A stretch of 64,000 bases of DNA from Deltaproteobacteria bacterium (GTDB lineage: Bacteria > Desulfobacterota > Desulfomonilia > UBA1062). The stretch covers positions 1 to 64,000 of the forward strand of contig JAKPPU010000014.1 of assembly GCA_029547185.1 (NCBI GenBank), read 5' to 3'. The notes under the pieces are model-generated. The model did no database searches, had not been told where the DNA came from, and worked only from the letters and a program-made list of their open reading frames with translations. The position numbers and the translations under genes are program-made. Of this stretch, positions 36,631 to 45,361 are shown one piece after another. Numbering within the stretch: the stretch's first letter is position 1; each line of letters starts with the position of its first letter.

Positions 36631-37476
36631 GTGCACGTACGCGCAGACCTTCATATCCACACGCAGGCATCCGACGGCGACCTGAGCCCCGGTCAGGTCG
36701 TCTCGCTGGCAGAATACTCCGGCCTCGATGCCATAGCCGTCACCGATCACGACACCCTCTCCGGGGCCCGTGATGCGATCGAGGCGGCAGCAGGAAGCGC
36801 CATCCTCTCCATCCCGGGCGTCGAAATCAGCGTAACATACGACCCCGGGACGCTCCACATCCTCGGGTATTTCCCTTCCTTCCCGGAGGGCTTCGAGAAC
36901 GTCCTGAAGCGTCTCCAGGATGCACGGACCGTGAGGCTCCCGAAGATGATCGAGAAGCTGAACTCGCTGGGGGTGGACATCTCCGTCTCCGACGTCACGG
37001 ATGATGCCCGGGACGGTCAGATCGGCCGTCCCCACGTTGCGAAGATCCTCGTCGAAAAAGGATATGTCCGGGATTTCGACGAGGCCTTCACGCGATATCT
37101 CGCAAAGGGGAAACCCGCCTACGTCGAGAAGGACAGGATGAGCAGCCGGGAGGCCATCGAGACTATCCTCGGATATGGCGGCCTTCCTGTCCTAGCCCAC
37201 CCGTTCACTCTGGGACTCTCACCGTCCGAGGCCAAAGACTTCGTCGGCAATCTCGCAGGCAAAGGCCTTAAGGGGATCGAGATCTTCTATCCCGACCACA
37301 CGAGGGCACAGAAAAAGCTCTATGCCGGAATCGCCCGCGAGTTCGGCCTCGTCGTCACCGGCGGCACCGATTTTCACGGGGCCGGGAAGAAGGGCGTCTC
37401 TCTGGGGGAATACGGCCTCGATAAAGAGGGGCTCGCTTCATTCCTCGAACGGCTCTACGGCAAATCCGGTAACTGA
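36631..37476 (+). CDS. PHP-domain phosphoesterase (RNase AM/YciV-like)
   Basis: A 281-residue PHP-family metal-dependent hydrolase. Metal-binding motifs are DLHIHTQASDG, AVTDHDTLSGA, PGVEISV, VLAHPF and GGTDFHG. The layout matches YciV/RNase AM and related 3',5'-nucleoside bisphosphate phosphatases, so that activity is plausible but not certain. Translation appears to start at GTG 36631, 2 bases after the receiver gene, in line with coupled expression. Confidence 0.85.
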   Translation: MHVRADLHIHTQASDGDLSPGQVVSLAEYSGLDAIAVTDHDTLSGARDAIEAAAGSAILSIPGVEISVTYDPGTLHILGYFPSFPEGFENVLKRLQDARTVRLPKMIEKLNSLGVDISVSDVTDDARDGQIGRPHVAKILVEKGYVRDFDEAFTRYLAKGKPAYVEKDRMSSREAIETILGYGGLPVLAHPFTLGLSPSEAKDFVGNLAGKGLKGIEIFYPDHTRAQKKLYAGIAREFGLVVTGGTDFHGAGKKGVSLGEYGLDKEGLASFLERLYGKSGN

Positions 37477-37881
37477 TCCCCGCGTCCCGGCAGGGGATTG
37501 ACCCCGGACCTGGGAAAAAGATTACCCACAAATGGAGACTCTTTTCTCCTAAAGGTATGCCCCTTCTCTTCTGACTTGATAAAAAAGTATGTAAAATTTG
37601 ATTATTATAGTTTCTGAAGCCCTGGCATCTTCATTGCAATGCTATTATATACATTCAAGAGAACTATCCTGGTAGGAGGATATCTTTTGGATGGCGCCCT
37701 AAACTCCTCCCTTATACAGGGAAAAGGGATCTCTCAGGGATTTGAGAGATCCTTTTTCTTTTATACACTGACCGGCTCGGCTGTATTCCTGATCCGGGCA
37801 TGCACCACCTGATGCACCTCTCTCTGCCGGACCCGTGAGAGACGGGTAAAGATATGCTATACACTCTCCGAATAATTTTAT
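37477..37881 (+). other. 400-base intergenic region with a possible short transcript
   Basis: The region is A+T-rich in its first half and ends in a factor-independent terminator (37727-37762). A GTAGGAGG sequence at about 37672 precedes a TTG-initiated frame of about 40 codons that reads through the terminator hairpin. It could be a leader with a terminator ahead of the next gene, a small RNA gene, or only a trailer of the upstream operon. No known riboswitch consensus was recognised. Confidence 0.35.
37727..37762 (+). terminator. intrinsic terminator
   Basis: A 10-base perfect stem GGATCTCTCA / TGAGAGATCC with a 6-base loop is followed by TTTTTCTTTT on the plus strand. It lies 250 bases after the PHP gene and 120 bases before the next glycosyltransferase gene. 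Confidence 0.85.
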
Positions 37882-38934
37882 ATGATAAACCCAATGGCAA
37901 AAAAGGACAGGGATCTGGGTATTTCTCTTCTTCCGGACATCAGTGTCATCGTCCCCATGTACAACGAGCAGGACAATGCCGGAGATACGATCCGCAGAAT
38001 AACGCAGATTCTCCTGCCGTCGGGGAAGAGCTTCGAGATCATCCCGGTCAACGACGGAAGCACGGACAATACGCTCTCCGTTCTGGATGCGGTCGCTCTC
38101 GCCAATCCCCATGTCAGGGTCGTATCGTACTGGAAAAACGGGGGGAGAGGCAAGGCGCTGCGCTACGGCTTCAGGGCCTCCCGGGGCAGATATGTCGCGA
38201 CCATCGATGCAGACCTCTCCTATGATCCGAAGTACATCATAGAGATGGCAAAGACCCTCGACGAAGAGAGCGATATCGATGTCGTGCTCGCAAGCCCCTA
38301 CATGGAAGGCGGGAGGACCGAGGGGGTCCCGAAGGACAGGCTCTTCATCTCCAGGCTCGGCAACAAGGTCCTCCAGATGGCCATCACCGAGGGCATCCAT
38401 ACGATGACGTGCGTGGTCAGGTGCTATCGGAAGGAGGTCATCGAGAGCCTCGACCTCGAATCGGACGGAAAGGAAATCCACCTCGAGATCCTTTCAAAGA
38501 TCCTTGCCATGGGGTATCGGGTAAAAGAGATCCCGGCCACGCTCACCTCGCGGAAGAAAGGCACTTCGAAATTCGCCTTCAGGGCAACGGCCGTCTCCCA
38601 CATCATCTTTGCCGTCTTCGAGAGGCCGAGCCTGCTGTTCGGCCTGATAGGCCTCATCCTCACCTTCATCGGCACGGGACTGGGCATCTATATCCTCTTC
38701 CTGTACTCTCACCAGGCCCTCAATCCGACCCGGCCTCTGCTCACCCTGATGATCCTCTTCATTCTCGGAGGCATGCAGATCCTCTCCTTCGGGTTTCTCG
38801 CGTCCCAGATCAATTACCTGCGCAAAGACGTGCTGCTCAATCGGAAGGCCATCTCCATGATCATAAAGGGATCCCGCGAAGCCTTTCCTTCCTTGCCGGG
38901 TGAAAAGCAGGCTTCCGGGGAGAAATCCTCTTGA
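37882..38934 (+). CDS. family 2 glycosyltransferase, polyprenyl-phosphate sugar synthase-like
   Basis: A 350-residue protein with an N-terminal GT2 domain (ISVIVPMYNEQDNAGDTI, VNDGSTDNT, ATIDADLSYDPKYI) and two C-terminal membrane segments (LLFGLIGLILTFIGTGLGIY and LLTLMILFILGGMQILSFG). This resembles DPM1/GtrB-type enzymes that load a sugar on a polyprenyl phosphate. A second in-frame ATG is at 37894; neither has a strong ribosome binding site. Confidence 0.85.
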   Translation: MINPMAKKDRDLGISLLPDISVIVPMYNEQDNAGDTIRRITQILLPSGKSFEIIPVNDGSTDNTLSVLDAVALANPHVRVVSYWKNGGRGKALRYGFRASRGRYVATIDADLSYDPKYIIEMAKTLDEESDIDVVLASPYMEGGRTEGVPKDRLFISRLGNKVLQMAITEGIHTMTCVVRCYRKEVIESLDLESDGKEIHLEILSKILAMGYRVKEIPATLTSRKKGTSKFAFRATAVSHIIFAVFERPSLLFGLIGLILTFIGTGLGIYILFLYSHQALNPTRPLLTLMILFILGGMQILSFGFLASQINYLRKDVLLNRKAISMIIKGSREAFPSLPGEKQASGEKSS

Positions 38935-39081
38935 CAACCACCGGTAAGCATGATTCCTATACGAAGATCAGGGTATTATTGTCATACAATGAATGAGGTT
39001 CTCTAGAGAGGCTGCCCTTGTCCGTGCAGGCAGTCATCCCTGGTATCAGCGCTCTGCAAATAAATATGTTGAGGAGGTGTC

Positions 39082-40947
39082 ATGGCTAATCTGATCGTGG
39101 ATGAAAGGGATCAGAAGTTCGTCCTGTTCGAGATGCTCGAGGCACAGAAGCTCTGCGAATTCCCGAAGTTTTCCGACTTTTCCTGTGACATGTTCGAGAT
39201 GATCCTGAACGAGGCTCAGAAGTTCGCCGTCGAGGAGATCTTCCCCACCCTCGAGGAGTCCGACAAGCAGGGCTGCAAGCTCACGAACGGGCAGGTCCAC
39301 GTGCCGGAGTGCTTCCACCGGATCTACAAGCTCTTCTGCGAAGCCGGATGGAACTGCATCTCTTCGCCCCCCGAGTTCGGAGGCCAGGGGTTGCCGTTCA
39401 TTATGAGGATCGCGGCCCATGAATGGTTCACGCACAACTTTGCCTTTGCCTCCTATCCCGGCCTGGGCGAAGGGGCTGCCCACCTCATCCACGTATACGG
39501 CACAGAAGAGCAGAAGCAGAGATACCTGCCCAAGATGACAGCCGGGCAGTGGGGCGGAAGCATGTGCCTGACCGAGCCGGGCGCAGGCACCGACGTGGGA
39601 AACTTGAGTACGAAGGCCGTCCGCCAGCCTGACGGCACGTTCAGGATCAAGGGAACCAAGATGTTCATTACCGGCGGCGACCAGGACCTCACGGAGAACA
39701 TTATCCACCCCGTGCTCGCCCGCATCGAGGGTGACCCTGCAGGGACGAAGGGCATCTCCATCTTCATCGTGCCTAAATTCCTCGTGAACGGGGACGGCAC
39801 CCTCGGCAGAAGGAACGACTTCGAGATCGGCAAGATCGAGGAGAAGATGGGCATTCACGGCAGCGCCACCTGTCTGATCAACTTCGGCGACAATGGCGAC
39901 TGCTACGCGGAGCTCCTCGGCGAAGAGCGCCAGGGCATGAAGATCATGTTCCAGATGATGAACGAGGCCCGCATCGCAACCGGCCTGCAGGGCGTCACGA
40001 GCGCGAGCATCGCCTACCTCCATGCCCTCCAGTATACGAAGGAGAGGCTCCAGGGCTCGTCCCTCATGGAGTTCAAGAACCCGGAGGCACCGAGGGTTGC
40101 CATCATCGAGCATCCCGACGTCCGCCGCATGCTCCTGTGGATGAAGTCCAATGTCGAGAGCATGCGCGCCCTCATGCTCTATGCCACGCTCTGCGGAGAC
40201 ATCGCCATGAACACCGCGGACGAGGCGGAGAAAGACAAGCGCCTCGGCATCTTCGAGGTGCTCACCCCCATCATCAAGGCCTACTGCACCGACATCGGCT
40301 TCAGGGTAACAGAGACGGCCATGCAGTGCTACGGCGGATACGGATACTGCAGCGAATACCCGGTGGAGCAGTTCCTCAGGGATGAAAAGATCGCCAGCAT
40401 CTATGAAGGCACCAACGGCATCCAGGCCCTCGACCTCATCGGCAGAAAGCTCGGCATGAAGAAAGGCGCCTACTTCATGCACCTCCTCGGAGAAATGAAC
40501 GCCGCCGTTGCAAGCGCCAAGGAGATCCCCGGCCTCAAGGACCTTGCCGAAGAAGTCCAGAAGGGTGCCGGCGCGCTTGCGGAAATGGGGCTCTACTTCG
40601 CCTCCTGCGGCAAAGCGGGGAAATTCCTCATCCCGGTGGGGAATGCCTACCCGTTCCTCATGATGATGGGAAAGATCGTCTCGGCATGGATGCTCCTGTG
40701 GCAGGCCGAGGTCGCATACAAGAAGCTTTCCCTCCTGACACAGGAAAAGGGTGTCGACATAACCGATCAGGCCTCGCTGAACGCCCTCGCCAAGGAAAGC
40801 AAGGATATAGCCTTCTACGACGGCAAGCTCAAAGCTGCACGATACTTCATCAAGAATGTGCTCCCCGAGATAGACGGAACGATCAGGGCCATCAGGAGCG
40901 AAGACCTCTCCATCATGGAGATCGCGAACGAGAGCTTCGCTTCATAA
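39082..40947 (+). CDS. acyl-CoA dehydrogenase, DmdC-like
   Basis: A 621-residue flavoenzyme of the long acyl-CoA dehydrogenase subgroup (DmdC/3-methylmercaptopropionyl-CoA dehydrogenase-like), larger than the usual 380-residue enzymes. It has the substrate/FAD-binding MCLTEPGAGTDVG, the FAD-site stretch AMQCYGGYGYCSEYPVEQ, and the catalytic glutamate region IYEGTNGIQALDLIGRKL, followed by a C-terminal extension of about 160 residues. GAGGAGG lies upstream. It probably acts in fatty- or aromatic-acid beta-oxidation; the substrate is not predictable. Confidence 0.9.
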   Translation: MANLIVDERDQKFVLFEMLEAQKLCEFPKFSDFSCDMFEMILNEAQKFAVEEIFPTLEESDKQGCKLTNGQVHVPECFHRIYKLFCEAGWNCISSPPEFGGQGLPFIMRIAAHEWFTHNFAFASYPGLGEGAAHLIHVYGTEEQKQRYLPKMTAGQWGGSMCLTEPGAGTDVGNLSTKAVRQPDGTFRIKGTKMFITGGDQDLTENIIHPVLARIEGDPAGTKGISIFIVPKFLVNGDGTLGRRNDFEIGKIEEKMGIHGSATCLINFGDNGDCYAELLGEERQGMKIMFQMMNEARIATGLQGVTSASIAYLHALQYTKERLQGSSLMEFKNPEAPRVAIIEHPDVRRMLLWMKSNVESMRALMLYATLCGDIAMNTADEAEKDKRLGIFEVLTPIIKAYCTDIGFRVTETAMQCYGGYGYCSEYPVEQFLRDEKIASIYEGTNGIQALDLIGRKLGMKKGAYFMHLLGEMNAAVASAKEIPGLKDLAEEVQKGAGALAEMGLYFASCGKAGKFLIPVGNAYPFLMMMGKIVSAWMLLWQAEVAYKKLSLLTQEKGVDITDQASLNALAKESKDIAFYDGKLKAARYFIKNVLPEIDGTIRAIRSEDLSIMEIANESFAS

Positions 40948-40962
40948 CTCTGCCCATGCCCG

Positions 40963-41002
40963 GCGCAATCAGGGGGGAGGAGTTTCATCCCCCCGGTTGC
41001 GC
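40963..41002 (+). terminator. probable terminator after the acyl-CoA dehydrogenase
   Basis: A GC-rich hairpin (GCGCAA and GGGGGGA pairing with TCCCCCC and TTGCGC) lies 15 bases after the stop codon. The following sequence is pyrimidine-rich but lacks a pure T run. Confidence 0.55.
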
Positions 41003-41212
41003 TCTCCCTTCCCTGACTGTAAGCCGGCTTCCCGTGAGCCATCATGCGTCTCCTCATCCCGATCCGAATTCGAATCATTGGTTTAATTTGCTTATCTTGC
41101 CATATTGTATTATAATATCACATATTTGATCGGGCCGGTCTCATTTATGGCCCTTGAACTGAAAGCTTGAGCCGTAAGGCTCTTGAAAACTGCGTCACGG
41201 GGAGGTTTATCC

Positions 41213-43057
41213 ATGCAGGGCAAAGGTTTCTTGGAACTCGTCAAGGCTGTCCCCACCCTTGCTGCCATGGAGCAGACAAAGGGGCTGCTGCGCACGTTTC
41301 TCAAGCAGTGGGGAGCACTGAACACCGTTCGCATATTCCTGAAGACAGGCAGCAAGACAGGCCATATCCAGGCGATCAAGTCCATCCTGAGCTTCAGGCT
41401 CGAAAAGCTCACCCCGAACTTCCTCGTCTCCCTCTGGGAGGTGTTCGACGGCCGCGAGGCGATCATCTCCGAGTCGAGGCGCTATTCCTATTCGGACCTC
41501 AAAACCAGGGTCTTCAAGCTGGGCAATGCGCTTCAGTCACTCGGACTGAAGCCAAAGGACAGATGTGCGGAGCTGCTCTACAACGGCAATGAATTCTTCG
41601 AGGCGTTTTTCGCCTGCTCCCTCATCGGATGCCCAATGCCCTTCCTCAACTGGCATATGCACAAGGACGAGCTCGTGCACGCCATCACCACCACGAATGC
41701 CAAGGCCCTCATCCTGAGCAGCGAGTTCATCCCCGACGTCCTTGCCATCAAGGACCGCATCCCAAAGGTCGAGCATTTCATCGTAGCAGGCGGCCCTGCG
41801 GCCGAGGGTATGCTCTCGTACGACGACCTGATCGCGAAGTCGCCCGACAGAATGCCCGACGCCCATTTCATCGTGGCGTTGAATCCCTATACAGGGGGAA
41901 CGACCGGCACACCCAAGAACGTCAACTACTTCGACAGCATCGGTTATGCCTTCAGCGACCTTGCCACTCCTCCCGAGGTCTCCCTGGGAGAATACCTGAA
42001 GTACCTGTTCCTCCAGTTCAGCTTCATGTATTACTTCGGCGGCACCGAGATCGCCGACCCCATAACGAAGAACATGCGGTGCCTCATACCCGGTCCGCTC
42101 TACCATGCAGGGACCATCGCAGCCTGGGTGCCCTTCATCCTGCTCGGGGGGACAGGGGTGATCATGAAGAAGTTCGATCCGGAAGACTGTTTGAGGCTCA
42201 TCGAGAAAGAGCGGATCAACTGGGTGTTCATGGTTCCGACCATGCTCGAAAAGATTCTGAGCCTCCCCGACGAGGTAAAGAACAGGTACGATTTGAGCAC
42301 CATGCACACCGTCATCTGCGCGGCAGCGCCCGCCACGCCCGAGCTTAAACGGGGCGTGAACGAGCTCTTCCGCACGAGGGGCTGCCACAAGAACGTGCTT
42401 TGCGAATTCTACGGATCATCCGAGACAGGGGCCGCATCCGTGCTCCTTCCTCCCGACTACGAGGAGAAGCCCAAGCGGTATGAGAGCGTGGGCAGGATAC
42501 GCTGTGCCGAGACAAAGGTCTACAGCAGGGAGAAAAACGCCTGGTGCCTTCCCGATGAAGACGGCAGCATTCTGACGCGAAGCCTCACCACGCTCAACCT
42601 GAACTACGTCGGCTCTTCCGAGCAGGCAGACAAGGCGATGAGATTCATCGACGGCCGGAACTGGTTCGACGACGGCCTGCAGGGCCATATGGACGAAGAC
42701 GGATTTCTCTACCTCACCGGCAGGGAAAAGGAGATGATCATCACCGGCGGCGTGAACATCTACCCCAACGAGATCGAGGCCGCCATCAAGAGGCATGCGA
42801 AGGTCCTCGACGTTGCGGTCATCAGGTATCCCGACAAGGTCCTCGGAGAGGTGCCTGCTGCGATCGTCCAGCCCAAGGACGGACATTCCGTCTCCACGGA
42901 AGAGATCATAGAGTTCTGCAAGACTGAGAAGCTCATGGGCTTCAAGATCCCCCGCTATGTCGAGATCGTCACGGACCTGCCCCGGCAGATCGACGGCAAG
43001 ATGCACAAGAAGAAGATCGAGGACAAGTACTGGGAAGGCATCGAACGGAGGGGATGA
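41213..43057 (+). CDS. AMP-forming acyl-CoA synthetase
   Basis: A 614-residue ANL-superfamily ligase that activates a carboxylic acid to its CoA thioester. Motifs: the phosphate loop YTGGTTGTPKNV, the aromatic/substrate motif CEFYGSSETGAA, the hinge LTGREKEMIITGGVNIYPNE and the C-terminal lysine region QIDGKMHKKKIE. The start at 41213 has GGGGAGG 8 bases upstream; a longer frame begins at a TTG without a site. It lies 265 bases after the acyl-CoA dehydrogenase on the same strand, so the two probably serve one pathway, though a probable terminator separates them. Confidence 0.9.
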   Translation: MQGKGFLELVKAVPTLAAMEQTKGLLRTFLKQWGALNTVRIFLKTGSKTGHIQAIKSILSFRLEKLTPNFLVSLWEVFDGREAIISESRRYSYSDLKTRVFKLGNALQSLGLKPKDRCAELLYNGNEFFEAFFACSLIGCPMPFLNWHMHKDELVHAITTTNAKALILSSEFIPDVLAIKDRIPKVEHFIVAGGPAAEGMLSYDDLIAKSPDRMPDAHFIVALNPYTGGTTGTPKNVNYFDSIGYAFSDLATPPEVSLGEYLKYLFLQFSFMYYFGGTEIADPITKNMRCLIPGPLYHAGTIAAWVPFILLGGTGVIMKKFDPEDCLRLIEKERINWVFMVPTMLEKILSLPDEVKNRYDLSTMHTVICAAAPATPELKRGVNELFRTRGCHKNVLCEFYGSSETGAASVLLPPDYEEKPKRYESVGRIRCAETKVYSREKNAWCLPDEDGSILTRSLTTLNLNYVGSSEQADKAMRFIDGRNWFDDGLQGHMDEDGFLYLTGREKEMIITGGVNIYPNEIEAAIKRHAKVLDVAVIRYPDKVLGEVPAAIVQPKDGHSVSTEEIIEFCKTEKLMGFKIPRYVEIVTDLPRQIDGKMHKKKIEDKYWEGIERRG

Positions 43058-43099
43058 GCCGGCATCTGCGGGCGAGGATCGTACGGGAAACAGCCGGCC

Positions 43100-44086
43100 T
43101 TACATATTCCTCCGGTCTTCCCCTCTTCTCGCCCGTATGCGCTCTCCTTCGGGGAGCATGCAGGTCTCGAGGCACTCCTCGTCGCACCTCCCGTCACAGG
43201 GCTCGACGTGGATGGTCACAGTCGCATTGGGCAGGCGCTCCGAGATCATCCGGGCAATGTCGTCCGTTATCCGGTGGGATTCCTCGACGCTCATACCCGG
43301 CTCCACGAGCATGTGGAACTCTATGAAGCGGATGCTTCCCGCCTTGCGGGTCTTGAGCTTGTGATAGCCGTGCACGTCGGGATACTTGCTCGCGATGAGC
43401 CCCTGGATGATCGTCCTCTCGCCCGAAGGCAGGTGGGCATCGAGGAGATCGCCGGCGGACTGGACAGTCAGCCTCCATGCCGCATGCATGATGAGGATCG
43501 CAACAGCTATGGCAGCCAGAGGGTCGATCCAGTGAAAATGCCTTCCCGGCATGGCTGTCTCGGCAATCCAGATGATGAAGAGCCCTGCCATGACGCCGGC
43601 CGAGGTGTAGACGTCTGTCATGAGGTGCCAGGCATCCGCCTTGAGCGCTACCGAGTCCGTCTTCTCTCCGACCCTGAAGAGTCTCCTCGAGACGAGGATG
43701 TTCACGAAACAGGAAAAGAGCATGACCCCCACGCCCCACCCCACCGCATCGATGGGCCTGGGATCGATGAGCCTCCTGACGGCTTCATAGATGATCCATC
43801 CGGCAGCGAGCAGGATCAGCACGGCCTCGACGGAGCCGGAAATGTTTTCGATCTTGCCGTGGCCGAACGGGTGCTCCCTGTCCGCAGGCTTGCCCGACTT
43901 CCTCACGGAAACGAAGGCGATAATGGCTGCCAGGAGATCCACACCCGAGTGCGCTGCCTCGGAGATGATGGAGACAGAGCCCATCATCAACCCGATGGAG
44001 AGCTTGGCTGCAATCAGGAGAGAGTTGGAGATGACGGACAGGCGTGCAACGACGATCTTTTCCCTATCGGCCTGCATGGTATTCAT
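43100..44086 (-). CDS. cation diffusion facilitator family transporter
   Basis: A 328-residue CDF metal exporter. Six membrane segments with the metal-site motifs SEAAHSGVDLL (segment II) and KADAWHLMTDVYTSAGVM (segment V), the PFGHGKIE loop and a cytoplasmic CTD (KYPDVHGYHKLKTRKAG). The C-terminus ends in a short Cys-rich tail (CDGRCDEECLETC), possibly an extra metal ligand cluster. Substrates of the family are Zn, Fe, Cd, Co or Mn. Starts at 44101, 44086 and 44077 are all possible; none has a clear binding site. Confidence 0.9.
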   Translation of the reverse strand: MNTMQADREKIVVARLSVISNSLLIAAKLSIGLMMGSVSIISEAAHSGVDLLAAIIAFVSVRKSGKPADREHPFGHGKIENISGSVEAVLILLAAGWIIYEAVRRLIDPRPIDAVGWGVGVMLFSCFVNILVSRRLFRVGEKTDSVALKADAWHLMTDVYTSAGVMAGLFIIWIAETAMPGRHFHWIDPLAAIAVAILIMHAAWRLTVQSAGDLLDAHLPSGERTIIQGLIASKYPDVHGYHKLKTRKAGSIRFIEFHMLVEPGMSVEESHRITDDIARMISERLPNATVTIHVEPCDGRCDEECLETCMLPEGERIRARRGEDRRNM

Positions 44087-44212
44087 TTGGTTAACTATCA
44101 TATCAGAAAACCGGAAAAAATCAAAAGATCGGATGACCGGAAAAAGAACCCTGTCCCGACGGTGGTAACCTTCTCCTTTACACCCTTCCCCGTTTCCCTT
44201 AAAAAATATCCC

Positions 44213-45355
44213 ATGCAATACGATATCCTCGTTGTAGGAGGGGGCCCTGCAGGGATTTCGACAGCGCTGCACCTTCACCGGCTCGCCCCGGATCTGGCAG
44301 CACGAACGCTCGTGCTCGAGAAGGCCTGCCATCCGAGACCCAAGGCGTGCGCCGGCGGCATCACAGGGGATGCAGAGGTCCTGCTTGAACGCCTTGGCCT
44401 CGATGTCTCCTCGATTGACCATACGGATGTAACGGCGGCCCGCTTTGCGTTCGCCGGCAGGGGTTTTGTCTACAGCGTGCCCGGCAGCCATGTCATGCGC
44501 ACCGTGCGCCGGTACGAGTTCGATGCCTGGCTTTTCGGCAAGGCCCGTGAAAGAGGGATTGCCGTCTCTGAAGGGACCGCCGTCAGGAAGGTCACGCCGG
44601 GATCTCGAGATGTATGCGTCTCGACAGACAAAGGCGGCTTCAATGCCCGGGTCGTCGTGGGAGCGGACGGATCGAACAGTGTCGTCCGCCGCTGTGCGTT
44701 TCCGGGCATGATGTCCCGAGCATCGCGCACACTCGAGGTGATCGCTCCGCACAGCGGCCGGAGCTCGCGTACGCTTTCTGAAGCCTCCTTTGATTTTTCC
44801 CTGCAGCAATCCGGCATCGGGGGCTACATCTGGGATTTCCCCACACAGGTCGAGGGAAGGCCCATGCGCTGCCGGGGCATCTACGACAGCACCGTCCGGC
44901 AGGACAAAAACCGGCCGAGCTTGAGAGAGATGCTTGCCCGGGAGATGGCGAGGGAGGGGTTGAACCTGAACGATCACGAACTGGAAGGACATCCCATCCG
45001 GTGGTTTCACCCGCGGTCCCGTTTATCCTCATCCCGGGTCATCCTTGCCGGGGATGCGGCAGGGACGGATTATCTCCTGGGAGAAGGCATCAGCATGGCG
45101 CTCGGCTATGGCAATATAGCCGCCCATGCCATACGGGAAGCCTTTGCATCAGGCGATTTTTCCTTCAGGGACTACACCCGCCGCGTCCTGTGCAGCCCGC
45201 TCGGCCGGACATTGACCATACGGGCGATGATTGCCCGCATCATCTACAATCATCGGAGCCCGTCATTCCACAGAATGCTCTGGTGGCGGATTCAGCCGGT
45301 CGTGAGGCATGCCGCCGGCGTAATAGTCTTGAACTGGGCCGGGCGGATGAGATGA
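44213..45355 (+). CDS. geranylgeranyl reductase family FAD-dependent oxidoreductase
   Basis: A 380-residue flavoprotein of the GGR/p-hydroxybenzoate hydroxylase fold: FAD-binding DILVVGGGPAGISTAL, PRPKACAGGIT, VVGADGSNSVVRR and the second FAD motif AGDAAGTDYLLGEGISMALG. Members reduce isoprenoid chains or act on related lipids. It is divergent from the CDF gene and converges with the asparagine-synthetase-like gene with 6 bases between stops. A longer open frame upstream is antisense to the CDF gene and is not used. Confidence 0.85.
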   Translation: MQYDILVVGGGPAGISTALHLHRLAPDLAARTLVLEKACHPRPKACAGGITGDAEVLLERLGLDVSSIDHTDVTAARFAFAGRGFVYSVPGSHVMRTVRRYEFDAWLFGKARERGIAVSEGTAVRKVTPGSRDVCVSTDKGGFNARVVVGADGSNSVVRRCAFPGMMSRASRTLEVIAPHSGRSSRTLSEASFDFSLQQSGIGGYIWDFPTQVEGRPMRCRGIYDSTVRQDKNRPSLREMLAREMAREGLNLNDHELEGHPIRWFHPRSRLSSSRVILAGDAAGTDYLLGEGISMALGYGNIAAHAIREAFASGDFSFRDYTRRVLCSPLGRTLTIRAMIARIIYNHRSPSFHRMLWWRIQPVVRHAAGVIVLNWAGRMR

Positions 45356-45361
45356 GGCTTT

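Noticed and set aside
43208-44212. N-terminal extension of the geranylgeranyl-reductase frame by over 330 codons
   Set aside because: The extension is antisense to the CDF transporter; the flavoprotein family begins at the FAD motif right after 44213.
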